This document shows, in pieces, positions 21,284 through 30,283 of a stretch of 64,000 nucleotides of DNA. Numbering within the stretch: the stretch's first letter is position 1; the number at the start of each line of letters is the position of its first letter. A program made the translations under genes and the position numbers. The stretch lies in assembly GCF_003855155.1 (NCBI RefSeq), contig NZ_CP034073.1, forward strand, positions 4,402,001-4,466,000. Reading direction: 5' to 3'. This stretch comes from Shewanella psychromarinicola. GTDB taxonomy: Bacteria; Pseudomonadota; Gammaproteobacteria; Enterobacterales; Shewanellaceae. Below the pieces are notes generated by a model that ran no database searches, was not told the origin of the DNA, and saw only the letters and a list, made by a program, of their open reading frames with translations.

Positions 21284-22089
21284 TGAAAATAGTGTCTTTT
21301 AATATCAATGGTATACGTGCGCGCTTGCATCAATTGCAAGCCCTAATCGACAGTCATTCTCCTGATATTATTGGCTTACAAGAAACCAAAGTTCATGACG
21401 AAGCGTTTCCTGTCGCTGATGTAGAAGCCATGGGGTATCAGGTGCATTTTCACGGCGGTAAAGCCCATTATGGTGTGGCCATGCTATCAAAAGCCGAACC
21501 TATTGAAATCATTAAGGGTTTTGAAACTGATGCTGAAGATGCTCAACGCCGATTGATTATTGGTAAATTTACCCAAGCTAACGGTCGTATATTAACGGTC
21601 TTCAATGGATACTTCCCACAAGGTGAAAGTATCCATCACGAAACTAAATATCCAGCTAAGCGTAAGTTTTATCAAGACTTGATGTTACATTTAGAAAAAC
21701 ATCATAACCCAAGTGAAGACATCGCGATTATTGGCGACATTAATATCTCGCCAACCGATTTAGACATCGGCATCGGAGAAGTGAACGCCAAGCGTTGGTT
21801 AAAAACCGGTAAATGCAGTTTTCAACCTGAAGAGCGTGAATGGTTAGCACGTCTACAGCAATGGGGCTTTATTGACAGCTTCCGTCAATTACACCCAAGT
21901 CGCACGGAACGTTACTCGTGGTTCGATTACCGCAGTAAAGGCTTTGTTGATAATCGTGGCCTTCGGATCGACGTCATATTAGTGACCGAATCATTAGTAC
22001 CACGCTTAATTGAATCTGATGTTGATTATGATTTACGGGCTATCGAAAAACCGTCAGATCATGCTCCTATTTGGAGTGATTTTAACTAA
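21283..22089 (+). CDS. xthA: Exodeoxyribonuclease III
   Basis: AP endonuclease and 3'-5' exonuclease of base-excision repair. 268 residues, identical in length to E. coli XthA. The EEP-fold motifs are complete: FNINGIRARLHQL, GLQETKV (metal-binding Glu), NGYFPQGES, IGDINISPTDLDIG (catalytic Asp and Asn) and the C-terminal SDHAPIW (catalytic Asp-His). RYSWFDYRSKGFVDNRGLRID is typical of the ExoIII branch rather than of ExoA. It overlaps yciI by one base and is followed by a hairpin terminator. Confidence 0.96.
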   Translation: MKIVSFNINGIRARLHQLQALIDSHSPDIIGLQETKVHDEAFPVADVEAMGYQVHFHGGKAHYGVAMLSKAEPIEIIKGFETDAEDAQRRLIIGKFTQANGRILTVFNGYFPQGESIHHETKYPAKRKFYQDLMLHLEKHHNPSEDIAIIGDINISPTDLDIGIGEVNAKRWLKTGKCSFQPEEREWLARLQQWGFIDSFRQLHPSRTERYSWFDYRSKGFVDNRGLRIDVILVTESLVPRLIESDVDYDLRAIEKPSDHAPIWSDFN

Positions 22090-22151
22090 AAGCGGATAGG
22101 TAAAAACAAATAGCCTACCAACTAAATCGCTTCGCTACTCGAAACGATAAA

Positions 22152-22186
22152 AGCTATGAGCGTGTCTCGCTTATAGCTACTTTTTA
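22152..22186 (+). terminator. Terminator of the yciI-xthA unit
   Basis: AGCTATGAGCG pairs with CGCTTATAGCT (one G-T pair, 5-base loop), followed by ACTTTTT. Confidence 0.8.
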
Positions 22187-22712
22187 CCAGTACTGCTCCC
22201 CTCAGAACCGACTCACCTCAACAGGCTAATGCTAACCCTTGGTAACGAGCCGCCTTCACGGGTCTAGCATATTGGTACTATATTTTTCACTTATTCACTT
22301 ATTCACAATAAGTTTCGACTCGACACTTGCATTTACACTTAACAGAATCAATAATTTAGATAGGATATCCTCTAAAAGGTCAATTTGAATCGATAAGATT
22401 GTACTCAAATTGAATAAACCCTAGCCAACTAAGTGAGTATTGATAAGCAAACGTGAATAATTTGCCTTCTTGGTTATCATCACCACCAAGTCTTGTGTCA
22501 TTGTCGGTAACCAAAAATCCTCAACAGGTAAATTATAATGTGCTGCGAATAATCTTTACTGAGTAAGATATCGCTCGATTGAAAATCCTTTTCCACCACA
22601 GATAGCCATCCGTGGTGTTCATTAAGCGGGTTGCTTAGATAAATTGACGGGGTAAACTGACACCATGAGGCAAATGCCAGTTTGCTTCAACATGACTAAT
22701 ACAAGTCAACAA
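22187..22712. other. Intergenic region with a possible gene fragment
   Basis: No intact gene. On the minus strand a 42-codon open stretch from about 22560 to 22430 reads FAAHYNLPVEDFWLPTM...NTHLVG and then stops; it may be the 3' end of a decayed gene, which I cannot identify. ACTTATTC is repeated around 22290-22310. The IS element lies next to the right-hand end. Confidence 0.35.
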
Positions 22713-22752
22713 ACTCAAAAACCACCACTCAAAAACTATTACTTAAACACTA

Positions 22753-23604
22753 GGGGCTGTTGATCTTTGTTTGAATTTTGTGCGAAGAAGGTAATCTCGT
22801 ATAATTCACTTCGCCAAAAACAAATACAACGAGATTACCATGCCCCGATTAATGCTCACTGATGAGATGTGGTCGAAGCTAAAAGCTATTCTGCTTGATG
22901 ATAGAGTTTATAACAAGCAAGAGCATCGATTTACGATGGAAGGTATCCTTTACCGATTGCGTGTTGGCTGCCCTTGGCGAGATTTACCTGAATATTTTGG
23001 CTTATGGAATACCATTTACCGTCGATTTTTACTGTGGTCAAGAAAAGGTATTTTACTTAGGCTGTTCAAAACATTATCGACTAATAGTGATACTGAATGG
23101 GAATTTATTGATGGAAGTTATGTAAAAGCCCATCAACACAGTTCAGGTGCATCATCTGATGAAAATCAAGCAATTGGGTTAAGTCGTGGTGGTAATACAA
23201 GCAAAATCCATCTCGCGGTAGATAGCTATGGTTTACCGATAGAATTCATTGTTACAGGTGGAGAAGTTCATGATAGCAAAGCAGCTAATGCCCTTATTGA
23301 ACTATTGCCACAAAGTCATTTTATTATTGCAGACAAAGGCTACGACAGTGAAGCGATTAGAGATAAAGTGCGTGAATGTGGTTCAAAGCCAGTGATCCCT
23401 AGAAGACAAAATTCGAAGCAAGGAAATGGCGATATCGATTGGTGTTTATACAAATATCGGCATTTAGTTGAAAATGCTTTTGCTCGGCTCAAGCATTTTA
23501 GAGCGATAGCTACCCGCTATGATAAATTGAAAATTAATTTTGAAAGCCTGCTGGCTCTAGCTTGCTCTATAATTTGGCTGCCAATGTGAAAGATCAACAG
23601 CCCC
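22753..23604 (+). mobile_element. Complete IS5-family insertion sequence, 852 bp
   Basis: Perfect 16-bp terminal inverted repeats GGGGCTGTTGATCTTT begin at 22753 and end at 23604, enclosing one transposase gene. The bases just outside both ends are TA, a 2-bp target duplication (22751-22752 and 23605-23606); a 3-bp duplication is not supported because CTA and TAA differ. The size and single frame suit the IS1031/IS427 branch of IS5. Intact ends and gene imply a recent, possibly still active, copy. Confidence 0.93.
22840..23589 (+). CDS. IS5-family transposase
   Basis: 249 residues. The N-terminal DUF4096-type region (residues 1-85, MPRLMLTDEMWSKLKAIL and GCPWRDLPEYFGLWNTIYRRF) is followed by the DDE domain: first Asp in FIDGSYVKAHQH, second in IIADKGYDSEAI, and Glu in LVENAFARLKHFRAIATRYDK. 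It is uninterrupted and needs no frameshift. It is the only gene in the element and fills almost all of it, ending 15 bases before the right end. Confidence 0.95.
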   Translation: MPRLMLTDEMWSKLKAILLDDRVYNKQEHRFTMEGILYRLRVGCPWRDLPEYFGLWNTIYRRFLLWSRKGILLRLFKTLSTNSDTEWEFIDGSYVKAHQHSSGASSDENQAIGLSRGGNTSKIHLAVDSYGLPIEFIVTGGEVHDSKAANALIELLPQSHFIIADKGYDSEAIRDKVRECGSKPVIPRRQNSKQGNGDIDWCLYKYRHLVENAFARLKHFRAIATRYDKLKINFESLLALACSIIWLPM

Positions 23605-23746
23605 TAATACTAAAAAATCATACTCAAAAACTAGTACTTAAAAACCACCACTCAAAAACTGGGTAAGATAACAAATACCTAGGTGTTTTATGTCAGCTAA
23701 TCAAAAAATATCCATGATCTTGGATTTGATAAACAGTCCGTCAAAA

Positions 23747-25192
23747 CTAGATTTTATATTGACTTAAAATCGACGCTAATCCCTTAGACGATTGATTCAA
23801 ATCGTTAGCTAATGCGCCTGCTTTTTTGGAAGTACTGCGAATAGTGTCCGATTGCTGCCGAATTTGATTGAGCTGTGAGCCAATATCTCCGGCAGACACA
23901 CTTTGTTGTTCGGCAGATGCCGCTATTTGGCTGCTCATATCAAACACAGCATTGATAGACTGTGCCATATGAGTAATATCATCACCGACGGCTTTAATAC
24001 TCGTACTACCTTGATCTGCTTCTTCAACAATCACATTAGTAATACTGGTCAGTTTTTTAGAGCCTTGTTGTAAGTCTTCAATCATGTTTTGAATTTCAAC
24101 GGTCGCTTTTTGGGTCCGTCCTGCGAGGGTACGCACTTCATCCGCGACTACCGCAAAACCGCGACCTTGTTCACCTGCACGCGCCGCTTCAATGGCTGCA
24201 TTTAATGCCAATAAATTGGTTTGCTTTGAAATACTTTCAATAGTGGTAACGGCAGCATTAATTTGGGTCGCATCGCGGGAGAGTTGATCTACCGATGAAA
24301 ATGCTTCGGCAATACGCTCAGACAAATAACTAATACGTTTAACCGCATCATTAATCTTACTTTGGCTTTGATCCATTTGTTTAGCATTTTGCTTGGTATT
24401 TAATGACGTATCACTTGCGTGATGTGACACATCTGCAATGGCTGCTGTCATTTGATCCATGGCGTGTGCCACCGAGTCTAAGAAGTGATGCTGCTGATCA
24501 ATTAACTCATCATTGGTGCTGGCTTGGTGAGTAAACTCATTGGCAGCAACCGCCAATGTTTCAGCATTACTGCGGATCGCCCGCACCATTTCACTCATGT
24601 TATCAGCACAGCGATCAATTTCGGTGGCGATTAAGCTAAAGTCATCAGTGCCAAAAAAGTGTAATCTCAACGTTAAATCACCATCGGCTAGACGTTTTAT
24701 TGCCATGTACATGTCCCATAAGCCTCCGCCTAATGAGGTTGAGATCCAGTAACTCAATTGGAATAAGGGCAATAAACCAACCAGTGCCATTATCAACATA
24801 AAACTCGTTTGGCTTAACGGCTCTTGTTCCCACTGTTGAACATTTTGACTCGCGGTTAAAAACTGATTACCAACGCTCGCAGATGCCGTCACTAGATCAC
24901 CGCGACGAAAAGTATTGTCGCCACCAGATAGCTGTAATTGATTATCTTGTGCAAATTGCTCAAGGGCATCATTGTCTAAGTCTTGGTTATTGGCTACAGA
25001 GGCATAACTGGCAACACTTGCTTTAACGCGCTGTAACGATGTTTGCTCTATTAAGTCCTGAGTTTGTTGGTAATTCATTAGTGCGACAACACTGGTGATC
25101 AATGCAACCAGTGAGCAAACAACCCAAAATTTTCCATTAAGGCTAAATTTAATCAAAATTGCATCTATTTTTCTAAACTGGATTTGCTTCAT
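23747..25192 (-). CDS. Methyl-accepting chemotaxis protein
   Basis: 481 residues, a membrane chemoreceptor. A first transmembrane segment lies at about residues 22-40 ([18 protein letters not shown]) and a second at about 133-155. Between them is a small periplasmic sensor of about 90 residues that I cannot assign to a known ligand-binding family. A HAMP domain follows (about 155-210, [20 protein letters not shown]). The signalling hairpin tip [20 protein letters not shown] is conserved, so it should couple to CheA/CheW. There is no C-terminal CheR-docking pentapeptide (it ends SQYKI). Signal and ligand are unknown. Monocistronic. Confidence 0.95.
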   Translation of the reverse strand: MKQIQFRKIDAILIKFSLNGKFWVVCSLVALITSVVALMNYQQTQDLIEQTSLQRVKASVASYASVANNQDLDNDALEQFAQDNQLQLSGGDNTFRRGDLVTASASVGNQFLTASQNVQQWEQEPLSQTSFMLIMALVGLLPLFQLSYWISTSLGGGLWDMYMAIKRLADGDLTLRLHFFGTDDFSLIATEIDRCADNMSEMVRAIRSNAETLAVAANEFTHQASTNDELIDQQHHFLDSVAHAMDQMTAAIADVSHHASDTSLNTKQNAKQMDQSQSKINDAVKRISYLSERIAEAFSSVDQLSRDATQINAAVTTIESISKQTNLLALNAAIEAARAGEQGRGFAVVADEVRTLAGRTQKATVEIQNMIEDLQQGSKKLTSITNVIVEEADQGSTSIKAVGDDITHMAQSINAVFDMSSQIAASAEQQSVSAGDIGSQLNQIRQQSDTIRSTSKKAGALANDLNQSSKGLASILSQYKI

Positions 25193-25390
25193 ATATAAGC
25201 TTCCTAAGGCAATTTACCACTATCTCAACAAACGAGAATAAGATTAAAAACGAAAATTACATTACACAAAAGTAAATTAATCAATAATATAGACGAGCCT
25301 AGTTAATCCGAGTTGAGGTTGGTCATTCACATTCACTCGCTATTCAACTTAACCTAATATCAACTATTGTTGCCCCAACATAATAATAAT

Positions 25391-25414
25391 GCCCAAGTGC
25401 GAACATACTTGGGC
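25391..25414 (-). terminator. Hairpin downstream of the molybdoenzyme operon
   Basis: GCCCAAGT pairs with ACTTGGGC across eight bases, 63 bases after the iorB-like stop. Leftward it is followed by ATTATTATTA rather than a clean T-run, so it may be a weak terminator. Confidence 0.5.
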
Positions 25415-25476
25415 ATAGGCTAATATATTATCGGCTTAAGATGGGTAAACTTAAATACCATAGCTCAGGTAAATGG

Positions 25477-27720
25477 CTACACCGATAAATGTTTATTAAG
25501 CGGTAAATCGCGATATCTTACTCCCGTGGCAGCAAAAATGGCATTGGTTAAACTCGGTGCCACTGGCGGCACCCCTGGTTCGCCAACACCAGCAGGTTTT
25601 GCCGTAGACTCGATTATATAAGTCTCAATATCTGGACATTGCGGTAAACGTAATAACGGATAGTCATGAAAATTAGATTGTTCAACTTTGCCATCTTTAA
25701 AGGTTATTTCGCCCATGGTCGCTAAGCTTAATCCAAAAATGATAGCGCCTTCTAGTTGTGATTTCACCCGATCTGGATTTATCACTCTACCGGCATCAAT
25801 CACCGCTATGGAGTTCAATACTTTAAGCTGTTTATCCACCACTTCAACTAAAGTTGCGACCGCAACATAACTGACAAAACTGCGATGAACAGCCATACCC
25901 CAACCTTGATTTTTAGCCGCTTTCGGCGCATCAGCCATTACCGCTTCTAACTTATCCAACACAGTATGATAACGACCCACGTCCACCGGGTGATCAGCTA
26001 ACTCTTCACCGTAATTTCCATAGGTGAAATTTTGATTTTCAAACGCTTCTAGCCTAGCGTCACCCAATAAATCACGCCACATTTGCACACAGGGTTTATT
26101 GGCATTTACCGCTATTTCGTCGACAAAACTACCAATACCAAAAGCATGTTGAATATTGCAGACTGATCGCATCCAACCAATTCGTGTGTGCGCCGGTGCT
26201 TTAACCGCTTCAAGTTGAATATGTTTAAGGGCTAGCGGCACATCACTAAAGCCTAAATCCAGTTCGCCAGCTGAAGGATATTCAACCCCTTCAGCAAATG
26301 TTGAGCTGATTGACGGAAAGCCAGTACGCGCTAACAATGCGGTTGGCATCTTATTGCTGTCGAGTGAGACTTGGTACATTTGCGCACTGATCGCATGGTA
26401 ATAGCCATTTTGAATTTCGTCTTCACGGCTCCAACATACTTTGACTGGTTTATTGAGCTTTTGCGATAAAATTGCCGCTTCAACACTAAAATCAGGCTTA
26501 GATTTACGCCCAAAGCCACCGCCCAATAACGTCACGTTAACAGTAACTTGATCTTCTTTAAGCCCGAGTGCGCCGGCTACATGTTGCTGAGTACTTTGTG
26601 GTGTTTGACTCGAGGCCCACAACTCGCAACCATCAGCAGTCACACTCGCCGTTGCCACTGGCGGCTCCATCATTGCATGGGCTAAATACGGTACGGTGTA
26701 AACGGCCTTAACCGTTGATGCTTGTGGCCAATCAGTGACTGACTCACCTAATTGGCGCATCACTTTACCCGGCAGGTTAACGCGCTCAACCAAACCTTGC
26801 AGGTAGGTGTCTGAATTATGGCTATCATTAATCGATTTAGACCAGGTGATGACTAATGCTTTACGCGCTTCAATCGCACTCCAGCTGTTAGTTGCAATCA
26901 CAGCAACACCGCCTAAAGCCTGAAATAATGGCGCCCCTTTAGGTACAGGCAAGGTAATAATATCGACTACACCGGCTATCTTACGGGCTTTAGTCTCATC
27001 AACGCTAACCACATCACTGCCCAACACTGGCGGACGAGTGATACTGGCATATAACATTCCATCGAGTTTAATGTCATAACCGTATATTGCTTTGCCTGTT
27101 AGCATCGCATCCATGTCGACAATGGTGTGCGATTGACCAATATGGGTAAATTCACTTTCAGGCTTGAGCACCACCGAATCTAATTCTGGCATCGGTAATG
27201 TCGACGCCGTGATCGCTAACTCGCCGTAATTAAGGCTTTTGTTACTGCCCCTATGATGGACTTTATGCGCCTTAGCGTACACCTCGGTCACCGGAACTTG
27301 CCACACTTGAGCCGCGGCTTGTTCGAGCATGGTTCTAGCCGTTGCGCCCATTTGGCGCATACGATGATAGTGCTTACGAATACTGCGGCTACCATCAGTG
27401 TTTTGGCTGCCATAGCGTTTATCTGCTAAGCCTTGAACCACGACAACATTGTCCCAATCAGCCTCCAATTCGTCGGCTAAAATTTGCGGTATGCCAGTTC
27501 GGATCCCTTGTCCCATCTCAGAGCGATGACAAGTCAAGTACACCTTATTGTCTTCACCAATGGCGACAAACAAGTTCATCAGCGCTTGCTTATCTTGAGC
27601 TAAGGCCATTGGACTCCAGCCTAAACCCGTGGCCCCTAATGCGAGTCCGCCACCGACCGCGCCAAATAACTTTAATACGTTACGGCGGCTAATATTTTCA
27701 ATCGCTTTGAATGTGGTCAT
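25477..27720 (-). CDS. Molybdopterin-dependent aldehyde/isoquinoline oxidoreductase, large subunit
   Basis: 747 residues, xanthine-oxidase-family catalytic subunit of the IorB type. The start ATG at 27720 is 2 bp after the small-subunit stop; a longer frame adds 19 unrelated residues. The N-terminus has a twin-arginine motif (ISRRNVLKLFGAVGGG) followed by a hydrophobic stretch, so the enzyme is probably exported folded with its cofactor. Molybdenum-binding segments include CHRSEMGQGIRTGIPQ, LLGGGFGRKSKPDFSVEA and the catalytic-Glu loop AGVGEPGVPPVAPS. It pairs with the adjacent [2Fe-2S] protein and the upstream xdhC/mocA-like maturation genes. IorB oxidises N-heterocycles in Brevundimonas, but relatives act on aldehydes, so the substrate is open. 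Confidence 0.88.
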   Translation of the reverse strand: MTTFKAIENISRRNVLKLFGAVGGGLALGATGLGWSPMALAQDKQALMNLFVAIGEDNKVYLTCHRSEMGQGIRTGIPQILADELEADWDNVVVVQGLADKRYGSQNTDGSRSIRKHYHRMRQMGATARTMLEQAAAQVWQVPVTEVYAKAHKVHHRGSNKSLNYGELAITASTLPMPELDSVVLKPESEFTHIGQSHTIVDMDAMLTGKAIYGYDIKLDGMLYASITRPPVLGSDVVSVDETKARKIAGVVDIITLPVPKGAPLFQALGGVAVIATNSWSAIEARKALVITWSKSINDSHNSDTYLQGLVERVNLPGKVMRQLGESVTDWPQASTVKAVYTVPYLAHAMMEPPVATASVTADGCELWASSQTPQSTQQHVAGALGLKEDQVTVNVTLLGGGFGRKSKPDFSVEAAILSQKLNKPVKVCWSREDEIQNGYYHAISAQMYQVSLDSNKMPTALLARTGFPSISSTFAEGVEYPSAGELDLGFSDVPLALKHIQLEAVKAPAHTRIGWMRSVCNIQHAFGIGSFVDEIAVNANKPCVQMWRDLLGDARLEAFENQNFTYGNYGEELADHPVDVGRYHTVLDKLEAVMADAPKAAKNQGWGMAVHRSFVSYVAVATLVEVVDKQLKVLNSIAVIDAGRVINPDRVKSQLEGAIIFGLSLATMGEITFKDGKVEQSNFHDYPLLRLPQCPDIETYIIESTAKPAGVGEPGVPPVAPSLTNAIFAATGVRYRDLPLNKHLSV

Positions 27721-27722
27721 GA

Positions 27723-28175
27723 TCACGCCTCCGAAGCCGATTGAATCGCAGCTTTTATCCGTGGATAAGTGCCACAACGACAGATATTGCCCGACATCGC
27801 ATCAGCAATTTGGGTTTCAGTGGGTTTAGGCGTGGTGGTTAATAATGCTGCGGCAGACATTAATTGTCCCGCCTGACAATAGCCACATTGCGGTACATTA
27901 TGTTCTAACCAAGCTTGCTTTAGCTTTTCAGCCTCAAGACCTTCAATAGTGGTCACCTGCTTGCCTTGTACTTGCTTTAAGCTGGTTAAACAGCCGCGCA
28001 TCGGGCTGCCGTCAACATGAATAGTGCATGCACCACATAGCCCAGCTCCACAACCAAATTTTGTCCCAGTCAGGCCAAGGATGTCACGCAATGCCCATAG
28101 CACAGGCATATTAGGGTCGGCATCAAGGGTAAAATCCTTTCCATTTACCATCAATTTTTGTGTTGGGGTTGTCAT
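27723..28175 (-). CDS. [2Fe-2S] subunit of the molybdoenzyme (IorA type)
   Basis: 150 residues carrying two [2Fe-2S] clusters that pass electrons from the molybdenum subunit. The plant-ferredoxin-type cluster uses CGAGLCGACTIHVDG...C; the second uses CGYCQAGQ...NICRCGTY. The ATG at 28175 has AAGGAG five bases upstream; a GTG at 28181 would overlap that site and is rejected. There is no signal peptide, as expected for a subunit that travels with a Tat-bearing partner. There is no FAD subunit gene nearby, so electrons probably go to a membrane cytochrome or other acceptor. Confidence 0.93.
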   Translation of the reverse strand: MTTPTQKLMVNGKDFTLDADPNMPVLWALRDILGLTGTKFGCGAGLCGACTIHVDGSPMRGCLTSLKQVQGKQVTTIEGLEAEKLKQAWLEHNVPQCGYCQAGQLMSAAALLTTTPKPTETQIADAMSGNICRCGTYPRIKAAIQSASEA

Positions 28176-28506
28176 AATCACTCCTTAATTAGGGTCTATT
28201 GATCTTTTGTGGTTAACGTTTGTTCGACACAAACAGGCTAGCTCTTTTTGTGAATGTATGATGCGCCCAATGCTTAGAGACAAAGTCTCTAAGCTGGCTA
28301 ATACCTTGCAACAAAGACCCATGTTTACATAACATGTTTACAAATCGTGTTTACAAAATAAGTGCAGCCGTTTAGCCGGATCTTTCAGGGTACATTGGTT
28401 GCTTATTTCTACTTCGTAATCGTTTGTGCAGCTAAAATAACGACCCGCTATTCGCTCTGACTTGGATAACATCGCCACAAACGGCTACAAGATTCATCTT
28501 AAAAGA
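28176..28506 (-). promoter_or_regulatory. Non-coding leader of the iorAB-like genes with a hairpin and three direct repeats
   Basis: 331 bases without a gene separate the mocA-like gene from the iorA-like gene. GCTTAGAGAC-AAA-GTCTCTAAGC at 28272-28294 is a perfect 10-bp hairpin without a T-run on either side. TGTTTACA occurs at 28322-28329, 28335-28342 and 28348-28355, a period of exactly 13 bases. This pattern suggests phased regulator binding and a separate promoter for the enzyme genes. No known motif was recognised. Confidence 0.5.
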
Positions 28507-29112
28507 TCAGCCGGCACTGTCCAACCAACGTGCTAAGTCAGCCGGTGTATCAATATCAAATTGGGCTTGTTCCATATGAATAATATTCAAGCTATTATTT
28601 TTATCATGCTGTTTTAAAATACTTTTTGCACCTTTATCGCCATCAATCGACAACAGAGCATTAATATCCTTAGCTAAAAAGATAGCTGGAACGCCGACAC
28701 TGTGCCGGTAAAAAGCACTGCTGGTTAAGTTATTGTGCCTATATGCTTGGATCAATTGCAGATAATCATCGCCTTGCAGTGCGACTTGGTCGGCTAACAC
28801 AATTAACAACGCATCCGCCTGTTGGCTTTGAGCATAGCGCGCGGCGAGTTTCACCGAACTGGACAAACCTAATTGCCAATCATGGTTGATAAGTCGATGA
28901 TGCTTGGCGGTAATAGCTAACACTTCATCTGTTTGATGCGCACCTAACATCACCACCGCTGGGGCAATGCCCGCTGTTTGGGTGACGTGATCGAGTGTTT
29001 GCAGGCAATATGCGAGTAAGCTTTGTTCACCTTGCACTTTGGCGACAATTTTAGCGCCGTTAAAACGACTACTTGCACCCGCGGCTAAGATCACCGTAAT
29101 AATTTTTGGCAT
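28507..29112 (-). CDS. MobA/MocA-like molybdopterin nucleotidyltransferase
   Basis: 201 residues. The nucleotidyltransferase signature VILAAGASSRFNGAKIV opens the protein, and VLADQVALQGDDYLQL matches the metal-binding region (normally LaDqP). The family (MocA) joins CTP to molybdopterin, making the cytosine dinucleotide cofactor used by xanthine-oxidase-family enzymes such as the neighbouring iorAB pair. The ATG at 29112 is preferred over a TTG two codons upstream; its ribosome-binding site is weak. It starts 28 bases after xdhC, so the two are co-transcribed. A GTP-specific MobA role is less likely in this context. Confidence 0.85.
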   Translation of the reverse strand: MPKIITVILAAGASSRFNGAKIVAKVQGEQSLLAYCLQTLDHVTQTAGIAPAVVMLGAHQTDEVLAITAKHHRLINHDWQLGLSSSVKLAARYAQSQQADALLIVLADQVALQGDDYLQLIQAYRHNNLTSSAFYRHSVGVPAIFLAKDINALLSIDGDKGAKSILKQHDKNNSLNIIHMEQAQFDIDTPADLARWLDSAG

Positions 29113-29140
29113 TATCAATGGCGCATTCTCTAGGTTGTTA

Positions 29141-30160
29141 TTACAGCATTACCGTATCAAGACTGGTTAACTTACTTTGATAAAGCACGCCATGGCATTG
29201 GGATAAGATACTCAGTCCAACCGAACCAGACAGCTCGCCACCTAGCGCTAACCCTGCTGGCGCCGAAAAATAGCCACTAAAGTCGTCAACCGTTAACTCA
29301 GCCATGTTCAACACTTTGTCACGACGATGAGTTGGACCTAATAACGAAATATAAGCCAACGGTATGGTTTGGAGTACCTGTAATGTTTTAGCATCGATTT
29401 GTAAATTATGACTCATCACAAAAGCGGCATCTAAACTGGCCAAAAGTGTTTTTGACACTGCTGCCGTCGGTTTTTTAATAATCTGACATCCTGGGAAATC
29501 ATAAGTACGCGCATAGGCGGTACGTTCATCAAACACACTGACTTTCCAGCCTAGTGTTTGCGCCATTTGTGTAATCGGTTGTGCATCTAAACCGCCACCA
29601 AAAATACCAATATGTACTGGCGGTCTAAGCGGAATATGCAACACAGAGCTAGCTTGATCGATCACGGTGCGGGTTTTACTATTGAGAGTGATCGACGCAG
29701 GTCGCTCAGCATCTTGCTCAACAAAGTGACCTGCCAATTGTTGGGCCGGCGTACCATCCGCCACGATATCAAGTTGATATTCACCTGCATCACCACGCAT
29801 TAAAGCGTCATGAACACGAACTAAACCAAGATAATTGTTCGATTTATTTAACGACACCATCATAATATTAACGATACCACCACAACCCAGCTGATAACTG
29901 GTATCAGACTCATCGGTTGCGTCATAGGTTAACTGAATAACTTGCTGGGTTTGAATTGCACGCTGGGCGTGACGACGTAGATCCGCTTCAAGGCATCCAC
30001 CACTTAACATCCCCAAGCTTTTACCCATTGGATGAAATAGCATTATGGCGCCAGGTTTACGGTAAGAAGAGCCTTGCACTTGAGTAAGAACGGCGACTAC
30101 CCAGTCTTCTTGATAAGAAGGTAACCAGGTATCGAGTAAATCAACGAGGTGTTGAACCAT
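29141..30160 (-). CDS. XdhC/CoxI-family molybdenum cofactor insertion protein
   Basis: 339 residues. XdhC proteins bind the molybdenum cofactor, promote its sulfuration and deliver it to the apo-enzyme. The N-terminal XdhC/CoxI domain holds VQGSSYRKPGAIM and SGGCLEADL; YQLGCGGIVNIMM is conserved too. The C-terminal half is a Rossmann-type domain with HIGIFGGGLDAQPI, and ends near LALGGELSGSVGLSILSQCHG. It is the first gene of the leftward cluster xdhC, mocA-like, iorA-like, iorB-like. Confidence 0.92.
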   Translation of the reverse strand: MVQHLVDLLDTWLPSYQEDWVVAVLTQVQGSSYRKPGAIMLFHPMGKSLGMLSGGCLEADLRRHAQRAIQTQQVIQLTYDATDESDTSYQLGCGGIVNIMMVSLNKSNNYLGLVRVHDALMRGDAGEYQLDIVADGTPAQQLAGHFVEQDAERPASITLNSKTRTVIDQASSVLHIPLRPPVHIGIFGGGLDAQPITQMAQTLGWKVSVFDERTAYARTYDFPGCQIIKKPTAAVSKTLLASLDAAFVMSHNLQIDAKTLQVLQTIPLAYISLLGPTHRRDKVLNMAELTVDDFSGYFSAPAGLALGGELSGSVGLSILSQCHGVLYQSKLTSLDTVML

Positions 30161-30283
30161 TTGAACTGTCCATCATAGGTAAACGCAGTCTATTAAGCTA
30201 ACAGACTCGCTATACAATGCAAAGAATCAATGGTTTCAACTTATTAATAAATAACCTCAATGATCTGATTACATAACAAATTA

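Larger units (their letters stand above)
22713..23660. repeat. Degenerate direct repeat of about 28 bp, split by the IS
   Basis: Units of the form ACTCAAAAACT-n-TACTTAAA-n-CCACC lie on both sides of the element. On the left they are at 22713-22750. On the right they are at 23622-23660, including ACTCAAAAACTAGTACTTA. Removing the IS would leave a short imperfect tandem array. Confidence 0.6.
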
